The notes below the pieces were generated by a model. It was given only the letters and a program-made list of their open reading frames with translations. It did no database searches and was not told the origin of the DNA. A stretch of DNA of 64,000 nt from Erwinia mallotivora. GTDB lineage: Bacteria > Pseudomonadota > Gammaproteobacteria > Enterobacterales > Enterobacteriaceae. The DNA lies in the NCBI RefSeq assembly GCF_000590885.1, contig NZ_JFHN01000045.1, forward strand, positions 1 through 64,000, in the 5' to 3' direction. The translations under genes and the position numbers were made by a program. Positions 1-11,221 of the stretch are shown one piece after another (positions within the stretch are counted from its first letter, which is position 1; each line of letters starts with the position of its first letter).

Positions 1-34
1 GACTAGTCCTGGCATAGGTTGACACTTTACGCCC

Positions 35-790
35 TCAAAACGCCTGATGTACTGCATCTGGCGTTTTATATTTCAGCGACAGATGCGGTCGCTGGCTATT
101 GTAGATTCTTACCGACTCCGCCACCATTATTTCTGCCTGAACGATGTCTGCCGGGCGCGTTATCAGCAGCTCGTTTTTCAGTATTCCGTTGACCCTCTCC
201 GCAATGGCGTTCTGATAACAGTCATACCCATCCGTCATTGAGCAGATTAGCCCGTGTCTTTCATGCACCGACTGGTACATCGCTGAGCAGTACTGTATGC
301 CGCGATCGGAGTGATGGATCAGCGGTGTCCTGCCATGCCGGTTTTTCAGTGCCATCTGTAGCGCCTTCACCACGTGCTCTGTATGAAGACTTTCATGCAC
401 ATGGTAACCCACTATTTTCCGTGAGAATGCGTCGGTTACCAGGCTCACGTAAGCCGTGCCGGTTCTGACCGGAAGCCAGGTAATGTCCGCCACCCAAACC
501 TGCTCCGGGCCGGAGATGACGGTCCGCCCCGGCCCGTCTTTCAGCAGGTTTGGATGCTTATAAAAGCGATGATGGCTGTGGGTTGTTTTATGATAAGCCC
601 TGGCCGGACGTACCCGCAGCCCGGCCTCCCGGAGTACGGTAAACAGGCTGTCCCGCCCGATATGCAGTTCAGGTGCATCCCGACAGTTAAGGATATGGTG
701 CAGCTTGCGCGTGCCCAGGCGCGGTTGCTGCATCCTGAGGTTTTTCACTTCCTCAGTAATGCGGCAGGCCTGCTCTGACTTACGTTGCAC
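35..790 (-). CDS. IS3-family transposase OrfB (DDE catalytic domain)
   Basis: 251 residues from the first ATG. It carries the rve/integrase-core catalytic triad: D102 (VWVADITW), D162 (HHSDRGIQYCS) and E198 (NAIAERVNGILKNE). The 35 residues between D162 and E198 give the DD(35)E spacing of the IS3 family. An HTH_21-like N-terminal segment (RLGTRKLHHIL) precedes the core. The open frame extends upstream without a stop to the A5 run at 868-872, so the active product is probably an OrfAB fusion made by -1 frameshifting rather than this ORF alone. No internal stop or deletion is seen, so the element may be active. Confidence 0.88.
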   Translation of the reverse strand: MQRKSEQACRITEEVKNLRMQQPRLGTRKLHHILNCRDAPELHIGRDSLFTVLREAGLRVRPARAYHKTTHSHHRFYKHPNLLKDGPGRTVISGPEQVWVADITWLPVRTGTAYVSLVTDAFSRKIVGYHVHESLHTEHVVKALQMALKNRHGRTPLIHHSDRGIQYCSAMYQSVHERHGLICSMTDGYDCYQNAIAERVNGILKNELLITRPADIVQAEIMVAESVRIYNSQRPHLSLKYKTPDAVHQAF

Positions 791-855
791 GCGCTGACAC
801 CCCTGATACCAGGCCTGACGGCTTATTTTTAAAAACCGGCAGACCCTGACGATGG

Positions 856-1251
856 TCAGTCCGGGTGTTTTTGCCTGCGCGATAACGAAGCTAACTGCTT
901 TTTTGTCAGCGTGGCACCGAACTCAGTGTTCATGACCTTCACGACGGCCTCAAAGAACTGCGCCTTCACTTCGGATTCAGCCAGCTGCTGCTCAAGCTCT
1001 TTGATTCGTTGTTCAGGCGTAAGGGGAAGGGATTTTTTCATGAGTCCTCCACGTGCGCTGCGCTGCTTTGAAGAGTGCCAGTCCAGCTGGCCATATTTAC
1101 GCAGCCACTTCAGAACGGTGGAGCACCCCTGGATACCGTAGCGCTCCTGAGCCTGACGATAAGTCATCTCACCTTTTTCAACCTGCTCAACGACGGCCAG
1201 TTTAAAGGACAGAGAGTAGTCGCGTTGTGTACGTTTAACATATTGCTTCAT
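856..1251 (-). CDS. IS3-family transposase OrfA (helix-turn-helix protein)
   Basis: About 131 residues. The N-terminal half (YSLSFKLAVVEQV, then YRQAQERYGIQGCSTVLKW) is the helix-turn-helix region that binds the terminal repeats in IS3 elements. The second half contains a leucine-zipper-like heptad stretch (RIKELEQQLAESE). I chose the ATG at 1251 over the GTG one codon upstream because GAGGAG lies about 8 bases before it. OrfA ends 65 bases before the first ATG of orfB. The orfB frame is open from a run of five A (868-872, T on plus), where a -1 ribosomal frameshift would make the OrfAB fusion transposase. Confidence 0.85.
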   Translation of the reverse strand: MKQYVKRTQRDYSLSFKLAVVEQVEKGEMTYRQAQERYGIQGCSTVLKWLRKYGQLDWHSSKQRSARGGLMKKSLPLTPEQRIKELEQQLAESEVKAQFFEAVVKVMNTEFGATLTKKQLASLSRRQKHPD

Positions 1252-1313
1252 CACATTCTCCTCAGAATCGCGGGAAAATGTGTCAACGCTATTCAGGACG
1301 GGTCAAAGCAAAG

Positions 1314-1340
1314 AAAAAGGCCGGGGATACCGGCCTTTTT
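1314..1340 (-). terminator. Rho-independent terminator of aroQ-accB-accC
   Basis: Perfect 11-bp stem, AAAAAGGCCGG / CCGGCCTTTTT, with a 5-base loop. It starts 15 bases beyond the accC stop on the minus strand and ends in a T run. It works in both directions on paper. The insertion sequence begins only 8 bases further on. Confidence 0.85.
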
Positions 1341-1355
1341 GTCCACACAATCGGA

Positions 1356-2705
1356 TCAGGTTTCCTGAAGACCAAGTTTTTTCTCCAGATAGTGGATATT
1401 AGTACCACCACGCTGGAAATTTTCATCGGTCATAATCTTCATCTGTAGCTCAACGTTAACTTTGATGCCGTCGATGATCAGCTCAGCCAGCGCATTTTTC
1501 ATGCGGGCAATAGCCACTTCACGGGTGTCGCCGTAAGTGATCAGCTTACCAATCATTGAGTCATAATACGGAGGTACAGCGTAGCCTGCGTAAATATGCG
1601 ATTCCCAGCGCACGCCAAAACCACCGGGTGCATGGAAGCGGGTGATCTTGCCGGGGCTTGGCAGGAAAGTGTTGGGATCTTCGGCGTTGATACGGCATTC
1701 CACCGCATGACCACGGATCACCACATCTTCCTGTTTGATCGACAGCGGCTGACCGGCAGCGATGCGCAGTTGCTCTTTGATCAGATCCACACCGGTAATC
1801 ATCTCGGTGACCGGATGTTCAACCTGAATACGGGTATTCATTTCAATGAAATAGAACTCACCGTTTTCAAACAGAAACTCAAAAGTACCTGCGCCGCGAT
1901 AGCCGATTTCAATACAGGCTTTTGAACAACGCTCACCAATGAAACGGCGCATTTCCGGGGTGATGCCTGGCGCTGGCGCTTCTTCCACCACTTTCTGGTG
2001 ACGACGCTGCATTGAACAGTCGCGTTCGGCCAGATAAATGGCATTTCCCTGACCGTCAGCCAGTACCTGAATTTCGATGTGACGCGGATTTTCCAGGTAT
2101 TTTTCCATATACACCATGTCGTTATTGAAAGCCGCTTTGGCTTCCGCTTTCGTCATGTTGATGGATTGCTCAAGATCTTTATCACCCCGGACCACGCGCA
2201 TACCGCGACCGCCGCCGCCGCCAGAGGCTTTGATAATTACCGGATAGCCGATACGTTGGGCAATGGCACGGTTTTTTTCCATGTCTTCGCCCAGCGAGCC
2301 GTCAGAACCCGGAACGGTTGGCACACCGCTTTTCTTCATCGCGGTGATGGCGGAAACTTTGTCCCCCATCAGGCGAATAGTTTCAGCTTTGGGGCCAATA
2401 AAGATAAAGCCTGAACGCTCAACCTGTTCGGCAAAGTCGGCATTCTCCGAGAGGAAACCGTAACCCGGATGGATAGCTACTGCTCCGGTTATCTCAGCGG
2501 CTGAAATAATCGCAGGGATATTCAGGTAGCTTTTTACTGACTGAGCAGGGCCGATACAAACGGTCTCATCTGCCAGCAGAACATGTTTTAAATCACGGTC
2601 CGCGCTGGAGTGCACGGCAACAGTTTTAATGCCCAGCTCTTTACAGGCACGTAAAATACGCAGCGCAATCTCGCCACGGTTAGCTATAACAATTTTATCC
2701 AGCAT
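1356..2705 (-). CDS. accC: Biotin carboxylase subunit of acetyl-CoA carboxylase
   Basis: Carboxylates the biotin carried by AccB using ATP and bicarbonate, the first half-reaction of the committed step of fatty acid synthesis, in the cytosol. 449 residues, the same as E. coli. The ATP-grasp fold is visible: K116, K159, the glycine-rich lid [10 protein letters not shown] (161-170), metal ligands E276 and E288, and the active-site set N290, R292 and E296. It starts 11 bases after accB, so the two are co-transcribed. The stop is followed closely by a strong terminator. Nothing is missing. Confidence 0.98.
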   Translation of the reverse strand: MLDKIVIANRGEIALRILRACKELGIKTVAVHSSADRDLKHVLLADETVCIGPAQSVKSYLNIPAIISAAEITGAVAIHPGYGFLSENADFAEQVERSGFIFIGPKAETIRLMGDKVSAITAMKKSGVPTVPGSDGSLGEDMEKNRAIAQRIGYPVIIKASGGGGGRGMRVVRGDKDLEQSINMTKAEAKAAFNNDMVYMEKYLENPRHIEIQVLADGQGNAIYLAERDCSMQRRHQKVVEEAPAPGITPEMRRFIGERCSKACIEIGYRGAGTFEFLFENGEFYFIEMNTRIQVEHPVTEMITGVDLIKEQLRIAAGQPLSIKQEDVVIRGHAVECRINAEDPNTFLPSPGKITRFHAPGGFGVRWESHIYAGYAVPPYYDSMIGKLITYGDTREVAIARMKNALAELIIDGIKVNVELQMKIMTDENFQRGGTNIHYLEKKLGLQET

Positions 2706-2716
2706 GGTTCGCCTCG

Positions 2717-3190
2717 TTATTCGATGACTACCAGCGGCTCGTCAAATTCAACTGGCTGACCGCTTTCGACCAGGATCGCTTTTACTACGCCGGATTTATC
2801 GGCTTCGATCTGGTTCATCATTTTCATCGCTTCAACGATGCACAGGGTATCGCCGGCATTCACTTTCTGCCCGACTTCAACAAACGCTTTCGCGTCAGGG
2901 CTTGGCGTACGGTAGAAAGTACCGACCATTGGTGAACGTACGATGTGACCACTGATCTCGGCAGCCGCAGGGGCTTCCATGGCAGGTGTGGTGGCTGGCG
3001 CAACGGCGGTGGCCAGTGCGGGTTGCTGCTGCATCATTGGTGCTGCATAGGCTTGTTGCATCATCGGATAACCAGTGTTAACCGGAGAGCGACTGATGCG
3101 AACGGACTCTTCACCTTCAGAGATTTCCAGTTCAGCAATACCGGATTCTTCAACCAGTTCGATCAGTTTTTTAATCTTACGAATATCCAT
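2717..3190 (-). CDS. accB: Biotin carboxyl carrier protein of acetyl-CoA carboxylase
   Basis: Carries biotin between AccC and the carboxyltransferase AccA/AccD. 157 residues. The N-terminal domain (about 1-35) is followed by an Ala/Pro/Gln-rich flexible linker (about 36-80) and the biotinyl domain. BirA modifies K123 in [10 protein letters not shown]. The 'thumb' segment of the E. coli protein is present ([10 protein letters not shown]). The gene lies 21 bases after aroQ and 11 bases before accC. In E. coli AccB autoregulates accBC, and the promoter lies unusually far upstream. The short aroQ-accB gap here fits a promoter upstream of or within aroQ, which is inference. Confidence 0.98.
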   Translation of the reverse strand: MDIRKIKKLIELVEESGIAELEISEGEESVRISRSPVNTGYPMMQQAYAAPMMQQQPALATAVAPATTPAMEAPAAAEISGHIVRSPMVGTFYRTPSPDAKAFVEVGQKVNAGDTLCIVEAMKMMNQIEADKSGVVKAILVESGQPVEFDEPLVVIE

Positions 3191-3211
3191 GAGTGTGGTT
3201 CCGTACTCTGT

Positions 3212-3664
3212 TTAATTAGATTGTGACAGGCGTTTCACAGCTGTCTGTAAAGCCCAGGAATAACCATCGGCACCAAGGCCACAGATGACTCCAGCGGCAA
3301 TATCAGAAAGATAAGAATGATGGCGAAATGGCTCACGTGCATGCACGTTCGACAGATGCACTTCAATAAACGGGATGCTGACTGCAAGCAGAGCATCACG
3401 AAGCGCTACGCTGGTATGGGTGAAAGCTGCCGGGTTAATGACGATATAATCGACGTTACCTTTTGCTTCATGAATGCGGTCAATCAACGCATACTCCGCA
3501 TTGGACTGGAGATGACTCAGCTTCACCTTGAGCGCGTCAGCCTGCGATGTTAAGTCGCTAACGATCTCTGCCAGCGTCGTTTTCCCATATTTCTCTGGTT
3601 CACGGCTACCCAAAAGATTCAGGTTGGGACCATTCAGGAGAAGGATATGAAAATTTTCAGCCAT
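3212..3664 (-). CDS. aroQ: 3-dehydroquinate dehydratase, type II
   Basis: Converts 3-dehydroquinate to 3-dehydroshikimate in the shikimate pathway. 150 residues, typical of the dodecameric type II class. Signatures seen: [19 protein letters not shown] at the N-terminus with the catalytic tyrosine, [16 protein letters not shown], and [18 protein letters not shown] with the active-site histidine region. The start at 3664 ([10 protein letters not shown]) is preferred to in-frame codons further upstream. It matches the family N-terminus and has AGGAG 11 bases before it. It is the first gene of a tight aroQ-accB-accC group. Confidence 0.95.
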   Translation of the reverse strand: MAENFHILLLNGPNLNLLGSREPEKYGKTTLAEIVSDLTSQADALKVKLSHLQSNAEYALIDRIHEAKGNVDYIVINPAAFTHTSVALRDALLAVSIPFIEVHLSNVHAREPFRHHSYLSDIAAGVICGLGADGYSWALQTAVKRLSQSN

Positions 3665-3902
3665 CTTGCTGCTATCTCCTGCGATAATTGAATCATCGCA
3701 CAAAATACAATGCCAAAAGCCATTTGTCACCTTTAACGATGAAATTTGGGCTCTCAGCCGTTTCAACGCCGGGCATTATAACGATTTCGTGGCAATTCGC
3801 AGCTAAATACTGGTCTTATCAGCGAAGATTATCCACCCTGGGTCTTTATGACCGGAATGGGTGGCACCCTCGCGGCATACAACAGAATTCGTCCTGATGA
3901 CC

Positions 3903-4505
3903 TTAGCGCCACCACTGCCGAAACTTTTTGTACCGCCATGCCAGCAGGATGAAAGCAATGCTGGCGTAAATCCACGGCTGAGGAGAGAAGGTTTTAACCG
4001 ACCAGAGATAATGAATGGGGGCGAGAATCAGCACAATGTACAGCGTGTTGTGTAATGTTTGCCAGCGTTTGCCCAGCTTGATTTGTGCCTGCCGGAAAGA
4101 GGTCAGGGCCAGTAATAACAAAATGAACCAGCTGATGATACCCAGTGTCAGATAGGGGCGTGTAACCAGTTCCGAGCCGAGCAAAGCAAGATTACTGATG
4201 CCAAGCTCCAGCAGTGAATAGCTGAGCAGATGCAGTGTGGCCCAGGCAAAACACCACAGCCCGAGCAGGCGGCGAACACGGATGAGCAACGGCTGTTTTC
4301 CGTAGCGGGCCAGCGGCGTCACTAACAGGGTGCCCAGCAGAAATTTTAGTGCCATTCTGCCGGTAAAATGCTGGATATCTTTTGCCGGATCGGCGCTGAG
4401 CATGTTGTGATCGAGGGCAAAAAACAGCCAGACGAGCGGTAAAAAGCCCGCCAGATGAAGCACAATTTTCAGGCCGGTAATCTGTTTAACGGTCAGGCGA
4501 TACAT
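3903..4505 (-). CDS. msrQ: Heme-binding membrane subunit of periplasmic methionine sulfoxide reductase
   Basis: Passes electrons from the quinone pool or flavin reductase to MsrP, which repairs oxidised methionine in periplasmic proteins. 200 residues with about six hydrophobic helices. It belongs to the ferric-reductase-like (YedZ) family, with histidines in helices such as ATLHLLSYS and [17 protein letters not shown] that can ligate heme. The ATG at 4505 overlaps the last base of msrP (4505), so the pair is translationally coupled. In K-12 msrPQ sits elsewhere under the hypochlorite sensor HprSR. No hprSR is seen here. Confidence 0.95.
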   Translation of the reverse strand: MYRLTVKQITGLKIVLHLAGFLPLVWLFFALDHNMLSADPAKDIQHFTGRMALKFLLGTLLVTPLARYGKQPLLIRVRRLLGLWCFAWATLHLLSYSLLELGISNLALLGSELVTRPYLTLGIISWFILLLLALTSFRQAQIKLGKRWQTLHNTLYIVLILAPIHYLWSVKTFSPQPWIYASIAFILLAWRYKKFRQWWR

Positions 4506-5506
4506 CAGAAATTCTCCCGCAGATCCATACCGCGATAGAGCGAAGCAACCTGTTGTGCATAGCCATTAAACAGCAACGTTGGCTGGCGTTTCACATCCAG
4601 GATGCCGCCCGCGCCGATAAAGCGCTCTGTCGCCTGCGACCAGCGTGGATGGTCAACATGCGGGTTGACGTTGCCATAGAATCCATACTCATTAGCCGCC
4701 AGTTGGTTCCAGGTGGTGGGTGGCATATCCTTTACCAGCGTGATTTTGACGATAGATTTAATCCCTTTGAAGCCATATTTCCAGGGGACGGTCAGGCGGA
4801 TTGGTGCGCCATTTTGCGGCGGCAGCGCTTTGCCATAAACCCCGGTGGTCAGCAGGGTGAGTGGATGCATTGCCTCGTCCAGACGTAAGCCTTCGACGTA
4901 GGGGTAATCAATCCCTCCGCCAATAAAGCGATCTTTCTGACCTGGCATCTCATCCGGAGCATAAACAGTCTGGAAGGCGACATAGCGGGCATTGCTGGTG
5001 GGTTCGGCTGCCCGCAGCAATTGTCCAAGTTCGAAACCAATCCAGGGGACGACCATTGACCAGGCTTCCACACAGCGCATGCGATAGATGCGCTGCTCCA
5101 GCGGAAAGCGTTTATAAATGTCGTCCATATTCAGTGTTAAAGGCTTCGCGACTTCACCTGTAATCTCAATTTTCCAGTCGCGGGTTTTCAACGTACCGGC
5201 ATTGGCTGCCGGGTCTGCCTTATCCAGGCCAAATTCGTAAAAATTGTTGTAACCCGTGACTTTATCTTCCGGTGTCAGCGGCAATGTAGCCTGATACTGT
5301 GCTGGACTGGAAAAGTTGAGTGATTTGCCGGAGGCCGCCTTCGGACGATCGTTTCCTTTGAACCATGACAGCACATCCGCCTGCGCAGAAGGAAAAGAGA
5401 GGGCCGCGGTGCTTATTCCCAGCGCTTTCAGGATTTGCCGGCGTTGGGCGTTAAAAACGCTTTCTGGTGTGACATCGTTTTCAGTCAGCTTATTGACAGA
5501 CTTCAT
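4505..5506 (-). CDS. msrP: Molybdenum-dependent periplasmic methionine sulfoxide reductase catalytic subunit
   Basis: Reduces methionine sulfoxide in periplasmic proteins. 333 residues (E. coli 334). A twin-arginine signal is visible ([10 protein letters not shown], arginines 22-23), so the protein is exported folded with its molybdopterin cofactor. The molybdenum-ligating cysteine is C145 in [10 protein letters not shown], inside the sulfite-oxidase-type domain. I chose the ATG at 5506 ([10 protein letters not shown]) over a start 16 codons upstream. It matches the family N-terminus and follows GGAGAA. It is transcribed with msrQ. Confidence 0.96.
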   Translation of the reverse strand: MKSVNKLTENDVTPESVFNAQRRQILKALGISTAALSFPSAQADVLSWFKGNDRPKAASGKSLNFSSPAQYQATLPLTPEDKVTGYNNFYEFGLDKADPAANAGTLKTRDWKIEITGEVAKPLTLNMDDIYKRFPLEQRIYRMRCVEAWSMVVPWIGFELGQLLRAAEPTSNARYVAFQTVYAPDEMPGQKDRFIGGGIDYPYVEGLRLDEAMHPLTLLTTGVYGKALPPQNGAPIRLTVPWKYGFKGIKSIVKITLVKDMPPTTWNQLAANEYGFYGNVNPHVDHPRWSQATERFIGAGGILDVKRQPTLLFNGYAQQVASLYRGMDLRENF

Positions 5507-5619
5507 CAGGTTCTTCTCCACAAATTGTTTCTTTGCAGCTTTCAGCATGCGCAAAGAGCGGACATTCAGCGAGGTCAGGCAGCAAAAAAAGTGGCGTTTG
5601 TTTAAGGAGAGGGAAGATC

Positions 5620-5640
5620 GCCCCTGCCAGTGGCAGGGGC
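5620..5640 (-). terminator. Hairpin downstream of acuI, possible terminator
   Basis: GCCCCTGC / GCAGGGGC forms an 8-bp GC-rich stem with a 5-base loop, 7 bases after the acuI stop on the minus strand. No T run follows, so it may need Rho or may only stabilise the mRNA 3' end. Confidence 0.45.
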
Positions 5641-5646
5641 GAAGAG

Positions 5647-6621
5647 TTAGCGGATTTTAACCAGCATCCGGCCAGTTGCATCGTTGTTGATAAGCTTCAG
5701 CGCGCTTTCAGCCGCTTCAGCCAGCGAGACTTCACGGGTAGCCAGTTGGTAAAAAGTCTCTGGCAGGACAGCGCTCAGTCTTTGCCAGGCCTCAACCCGG
5801 CGAGGCATTGGGGCATTAACAGAGTCCACCCCTTGCAGACGTACATTGCGCAAAATAAAAGGCATTACCGTTGCCGGGAGCGCGAATCCACCCGCCAGAC
5901 CACAGGCCGCCACCACCCCGGAATAGTTCATCTGCGCCAGTACGCTGGCCAGCACTTTATCGCCAACGGTATCTACAGCACCCGCCCAGCGCTGTTTTTC
6001 CAACGGACGAGAATCGCCGAAAGCACTGCGAGGCAGAATTTCACCCGCCCCCAGCTGGCGCAGGTAATCATGGGTGGAGGCGCGGCCACTGACCGCAGCA
6101 ACCCGGTAGCCAAGTGCGCTCAGTAGTGCCACGGCAGTACTTCCGACGCCGCCGCTGGCCCCGGTGACCACCACTTCCCCGCTGTCGGGCGTAATTCCCC
6201 CTTCTTCCAACGCCATGACGCAGAGCATGGCGGTCAGACCTGCGGTACCGATAATCATGGCCTTACGGCCATCAAGCCCCTCCGGCAAGGGGACCAGCCA
6301 GTCGGCTTTCACCCGGGCCTGTTCCGCCAGTCCGCCCCAGTGATTCTCTCCGACGCCCCATCCGGTCAGCAGCACATTTTGTCCGACGTGAAAGCGGTTA
6401 TCATCGCTGTGATGAACCTTACCGGCGAAATCGATCCCCGGAATCATCGGGAACTGGCGGATAATTTTCCCCTGGCCGGTGATCGCCATAGCATCTTTGT
6501 AATTAATGCTCGACCAGTCGATATCAACCAGCACATCACCCGGCGGGAGCGTATCGGCGTTCAGCGTTTTCACGGACGCAAGAGTTTTTCCTTCAGTCTG
6601 TTCAATAACAAGAGCTTGCAT
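5647..6621 (-). CDS. acuI: Acryloyl-CoA reductase (NADPH), MDR-family oxidoreductase
   Basis: Reduces toxic acryloyl-CoA to propionyl-CoA with NADPH. 324 residues, matching AcuI/YhdH. It is a zinc-free medium-chain dehydrogenase/reductase. GroES-like N-terminal half contains [11 protein letters not shown] and the [10 protein letters not shown] motif. The Rossmann half has [18 protein letters not shown] (about 150-167). The gene sits next to csrD, divergently transcribed, as in E. coli. The start is an ATG with AGGAG a few bases upstream. Confidence 0.95.
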   Translation of the reverse strand: MQALVIEQTEGKTLASVKTLNADTLPPGDVLVDIDWSSINYKDAMAITGQGKIIRQFPMIPGIDFAGKVHHSDDNRFHVGQNVLLTGWGVGENHWGGLAEQARVKADWLVPLPEGLDGRKAMIIGTAGLTAMLCVMALEEGGITPDSGEVVVTGASGGVGSTAVALLSALGYRVAAVSGRASTHDYLRQLGAGEILPRSAFGDSRPLEKQRWAGAVDTVGDKVLASVLAQMNYSGVVAACGLAGGFALPATVMPFILRNVRLQGVDSVNAPMPRRVEAWQRLSAVLPETFYQLATREVSLAEAAESALKLINNDATGRMLVKIR

Positions 6622-6812
6622 GAGAATCTCCTGAAAAATAGCACCTGAGAGTATAATTAAAATCTGAGCACACTATACTCCTGACACGTATCACTATTCT
6701 GAAATCTGTGACGAAATAGTGTATGAGGATATGTTATTTTCACCCGCAGGTATTGGTCATTAAGTTGTTTCAGCGATTAATGAACTCTCTTTAACTGTCC
6801 AAGAGCACAGGG

Positions 6813-8762
6813 ATGCGATTAACCACAAAACTTTCAGCAATGATTACGCTTCTCAGTGCGCTGGCGATGTTACTGACGCTGGTGGGCTGTGTAATCAGCT
6901 TCTTTTACCTCAGCGATCAACGTGCTGAGCACCGATTGCAGACTATGGCGGAAGATATTGATGCCGCCCTGGTGGCTGAAACACCCGAGCAGATGGTTGC
7001 CTGGCTACCTCAGGTAATGGGGCCACTGCAAATCCTCCGGGTTACCTTCCTTGAAAACGGCCAGAAACGTCTGGAGTTTGCTCACCATCAGGATGCGGTG
7101 ATAGAGGATGAGCCGAACAAATATCGTCAGACGGAAATCAGGCTTGAGCAGCATTCCGGCTTTACACTTCAGATTGTCTGGGTCGATACCACGAAAACAT
7201 GGCTCAGCTCTTTCGTCGGCGCCTCCATTTTTACCATCGTTATTTTTATCGTCAGCAGCCTGATTCTGATTCTGCTGGTGACCCACCGCTGGCTGTACAA
7301 CCAGTTGCAGGGGATGGAACATCTGGAGTCACGTGCCAGCCTGGTGCTGAAAGGGGAAAGAGGTTCTGTACGTCAGGGCAGCGTACATGAATGGCCCCCG
7401 AAAGCCAGCAGTGCTATCGATCTGCTGTTAGCGGATCTGCAAGAAGCTGGCGAGCAGCGCAACCGTATTGATACGCTGATTCGCGCTTTTGCTGCTAAAG
7501 ACGCAAAAACCGGGCTGAATAATCGTATGTTCTTCGATAACCAGCTGTCCACTATGCTGGAAGACACTGAAGGTGCTGGCGCGCACGGTATGGTGATGAT
7601 GATTCGCCTGCCCGATTTTGACACCCTGCGGGATAACTGGGGGAACAGCCAGACCAAAGACTACCTGTTTGATTTGGTCAATCTGCTTTCCACATTTGTC
7701 ATGCGCTACCCCGGTGCGCTGTTGGCGCGCTATTTTCGCAGCGATTTTGCCGTATTACTGCCACACCGCAGTCTGAAAGATGCCGACGGCATCGCCTCGC
7801 AACTGATCCATGCGGTGGATGCATTGCCGACAACGCGAATGTTGGACCGCGAGGACATGATTCATATCGGTATCAGCGGCTGGCACAGTGGTCAGAGCAC
7901 GCAACAGGTAATGGAGAGTGTGGAGCTGGCGACGCGCCATGCGACCCTTTCAGGGGGAAATAACTGGTCGGTGGGCGAAGTCCCCCAGCAGGATCGCAGC
8001 CGGGGGAGCGTGAAGTGGCGGACGTTGCTGGAGAATACGCTCCAGCGTGGGGGACCACGTTTATACCAAAAACCCGCGGTCACCTGTAAAGGTGACGTCC
8101 ACCATCGCGAAATGATGCCCCGAATCTTTGACGGCGAAAAAGAAGTGTCATCGGCCGAATATTTACCCTTTGTTCAGCAGTTGGGCATGGCGGAGGGCTA
8201 CGACCGCCAGCTGGTTAGCCGTATACTGGCGCTGTTGCCACTCTGGCCTGGTGAGACACTGGCCATTCCATTAACCCCAGACTCACTGTTACAACGCCCT
8301 TTTCAGTGTTGGCTACGCGATATGCTGCTGCAATACACTAAATCGCAAAGAAATTGCATTTTATTTGAACTTGCGGAAGCTGATGTTTGTCAACACATCA
8401 ATCGCCTGGGGAGTGCTTTTCGTTTGCTGAAAGGATTTGGTTGTCGAATTGCGATAAGTCAGGCGGGACTAACGGTAGTCAGCACTGGCTACATTACGCA
8501 GTATGATGTGGAACTGATTAAGTTGCATCCGGGGCTGGTTCGTAATATCGAACGGCGTACTGAAAACCAGCTTTTTGTGCAAAGCCTGCTGGAGAGTTGT
8601 AAAGGAACGACAACGCGGGTTTTTGCCGCAGGCGTCAAGACGGGGGCGCAATGGCAGACGCTGGCTGAACTGGGCGTTGAAGGCGGTCAGGGCGATTATT
8701 TTGCTCCTTCTGAACTTCTTAACAGTGATGTTAAAAAATTTTCGCAAAGATACAGAGTTTAG
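6813..8762 (+). CDS. csrD: Regulator of CsrB/CsrC sRNA decay (degenerate GGDEF/EAL membrane protein)
   Basis: Promotes RNase E-dependent turnover of the CsrB and CsrC sRNAs and so raises free CsrA. 649 residues (E. coli 646). Two membrane helices, about 7-33 and 134-157, flank a periplasmic loop, followed by a HAMP-like segment. The GGDEF site is degenerate (FRSDF, 308-312), and the EAL signature is replaced by HHREMM (about 430-435). Neither cyclase nor phosphodiesterase activity is expected, as in known CsrD. It is the first gene of the block leading into mreBCD but is probably transcribed separately. Confidence 0.95.
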   Translation: MRLTTKLSAMITLLSALAMLLTLVGCVISFFYLSDQRAEHRLQTMAEDIDAALVAETPEQMVAWLPQVMGPLQILRVTFLENGQKRLEFAHHQDAVIEDEPNKYRQTEIRLEQHSGFTLQIVWVDTTKTWLSSFVGASIFTIVIFIVSSLILILLVTHRWLYNQLQGMEHLESRASLVLKGERGSVRQGSVHEWPPKASSAIDLLLADLQEAGEQRNRIDTLIRAFAAKDAKTGLNNRMFFDNQLSTMLEDTEGAGAHGMVMMIRLPDFDTLRDNWGNSQTKDYLFDLVNLLSTFVMRYPGALLARYFRSDFAVLLPHRSLKDADGIASQLIHAVDALPTTRMLDREDMIHIGISGWHSGQSTQQVMESVELATRHATLSGGNNWSVGEVPQQDRSRGSVKWRTLLENTLQRGGPRLYQKPAVTCKGDVHHREMMPRIFDGEKEVSSAEYLPFVQQLGMAEGYDRQLVSRILALLPLWPGETLAIPLTPDSLLQRPFQCWLRDMLLQYTKSQRNCILFELAEADVCQHINRLGSAFRLLKGFGCRIAISQAGLTVVSTGYITQYDVELIKLHPGLVRNIERRTENQLFVQSLLESCKGTTTRVFAAGVKTGAQWQTLAELGVEGGQGDYFAPSELLNSDVKKFSQRYRV

Positions 8763-10118
<1,356 letters not shown>

Positions 10119-10126
10119 TCTGCCAC

Positions 10127-10163
10127 AAAGGAGTGTGGAATCACCTCTCTGCGCTCCTTTTTT
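10127..10163 (+). terminator. Terminator-like hairpin between mreB and mreC (possible attenuator)
   Basis: AAAGGAG (10127-10133) pairs with CTCCTTT (10154-10160), and six T follow from 10158. The loop is long at 20 bases, so termination is probably partial. It would let most transcripts end after mreB while some read on to mreCD. Confidence 0.5.
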
Positions 10164-10189
10164 AAGATGTCGAGGAATACGCCGAATTT

Positions 10190-11221
10190 ATGAAGCCGAT
10201 CTTCAGCAGAGGCCCTTCTCTGCAACTACGTTTGTTTTTAGCGGTTGTGGTGGCGATAGCGGTAATTATCGCCGACAGCCGGCTGGGCGCTTTCAGCCAG
10301 ATTCGCACCTATATGGATACGGCGGTCAGTCCTTTCTATTTTCTTGCCAATGGGCCACGTCAGGTTCTGGACAGTGTTTCTGAAACACTGGCCTCGCGCC
10401 AGCAGCTTGAGTTGGAAAATAAAGCGTTACATCGTGAACTGATGTTGAAAAACAGTGAACTGCTGCTGACAGGGCAATTCAAGCAGGAGAATGCCCGGCT
10501 GCGCGAATTACTGGGTTCACCGTTACGTCAGGACGAGCACAAAATGGTGACGCAGGTTATCTCCACTGGCACCGACCCTTATACCGATCAGGTGGTGATC
10601 GACAAAGGCAGTCTGAACGGTGTGTATGAAGGTCAGCCGGTCATCAGCGATAAAGGGGTGGTAGGGCAGGTGGTTGCCGTGGGTAAAATTACCAGTCGGG
10701 TTATGCTGATTTGTGACTCCTCCCATGCGTTACCTATCCAGGTGCTGCGCAACGACATTCGTGTGATTGCTGCGGGCAACGGCTGTGCAGAAGATCTTCA
10801 GCTCGAGCATCTGCCAGGAAACACCGATATTCGTCCGGGAGATGTGCTGGTTACCTCTGGCCTTGGTGGGCGTTTCCCGGAAGGCTATCCCGTCGGCGTG
10901 GTATCCAGCGTTAAGCTGGACACGCAACGTGCTTATACCGTGATTCAGGCACGTCCCACCGCGGGTTTACAGCGCCTGCGCTACCTGCTGCTGTTGTGGG
11001 GTGCCGATCGTAATGGCACCATGCCAGCACTGGCACCAAATGAGGTGCATCGCGTGGCCAACGAACGTCTGATGCAGATGATGCCGCAGGTTCTGCCTGC
11101 TGCCAGTGAAATCATGGGACCACCTGCACCTGAAAACTCTGCCACAGTGAATCCTTCCAGCGCAGGTTCGGCTCCGGCTACCGCCCAGTCTGCACCAGCG
11201 TCTCGCAGAGGCCAGCCTTGA
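10190..11221 (+). CDS. mreC: Rod-shape-determining protein MreC
   Basis: Bitopic inner-membrane scaffold that links MreB and MreD to PBP2/RodA in the elongasome. 343 residues. Short cytoplasmic N-terminus, one membrane helix at about 13-28 ([16 protein letters not shown]), a periplasmic coiled coil (about 63-105), then the beta-barrel domain ([17 protein letters not shown] onward). The C-terminal tail after about 285 is rich in Pro, Ala and Ser and probably disordered. The stop TGA overlaps the TTG start of mreD. Confidence 0.97.
   Translation: MKPIFSRGPSLQLRLFLAVVVAIAVIIADSRLGAFSQIRTYMDTAVSPFYFLANGPRQVLDSVSETLASRQQLELENKALHRELMLKNSELLLTGQFKQENARLRELLGSPLRQDEHKMVTQVISTGTDPYTDQVVIDKGSLNGVYEGQPVISDKGVVGQVVAVGKITSRVMLICDSSHALPIQVLRNDIRVIAAGNGCAEDLQLEHLPGNTDIRPGDVLVTSGLGGRFPEGYPVGVVSSVKLDTQRAYTVIQARPTAGLQRLRYLLLLWGADRNGTMPALAPNEVHRVANERLMQMMPQVLPAASEIMGPPAPENSATVNPSSAGSAPATAQSAPASRRGQP

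Larger units (their letters stand above)
1..1305 (-). mobile_element. IS3-family insertion sequence, essentially complete
   Basis: Two minus-strand ORFs in the orfA/orfB arrangement lie between imperfect terminal inverted repeats. The right end, read inward from 1305, begins TGACCCGTCCTG and reaches GTTGACAC. The left end at position 1 begins GACTAGTCCTG and also reaches GTTGACAC. The first T of the left end is probably one base outside the window, so the element is about 1.3 kb. The flanking target duplication cannot be checked because only one flank is present. It lies just beyond the accC terminator and does not break a visible gene. Confidence 0.88.

Noticed and set aside
6813-8762. csrD as an active diguanylate cyclase or phosphodiesterase
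   Set aside because: Both signatures are degenerate (FRSDF and HHREMM), as in known CsrD proteins.
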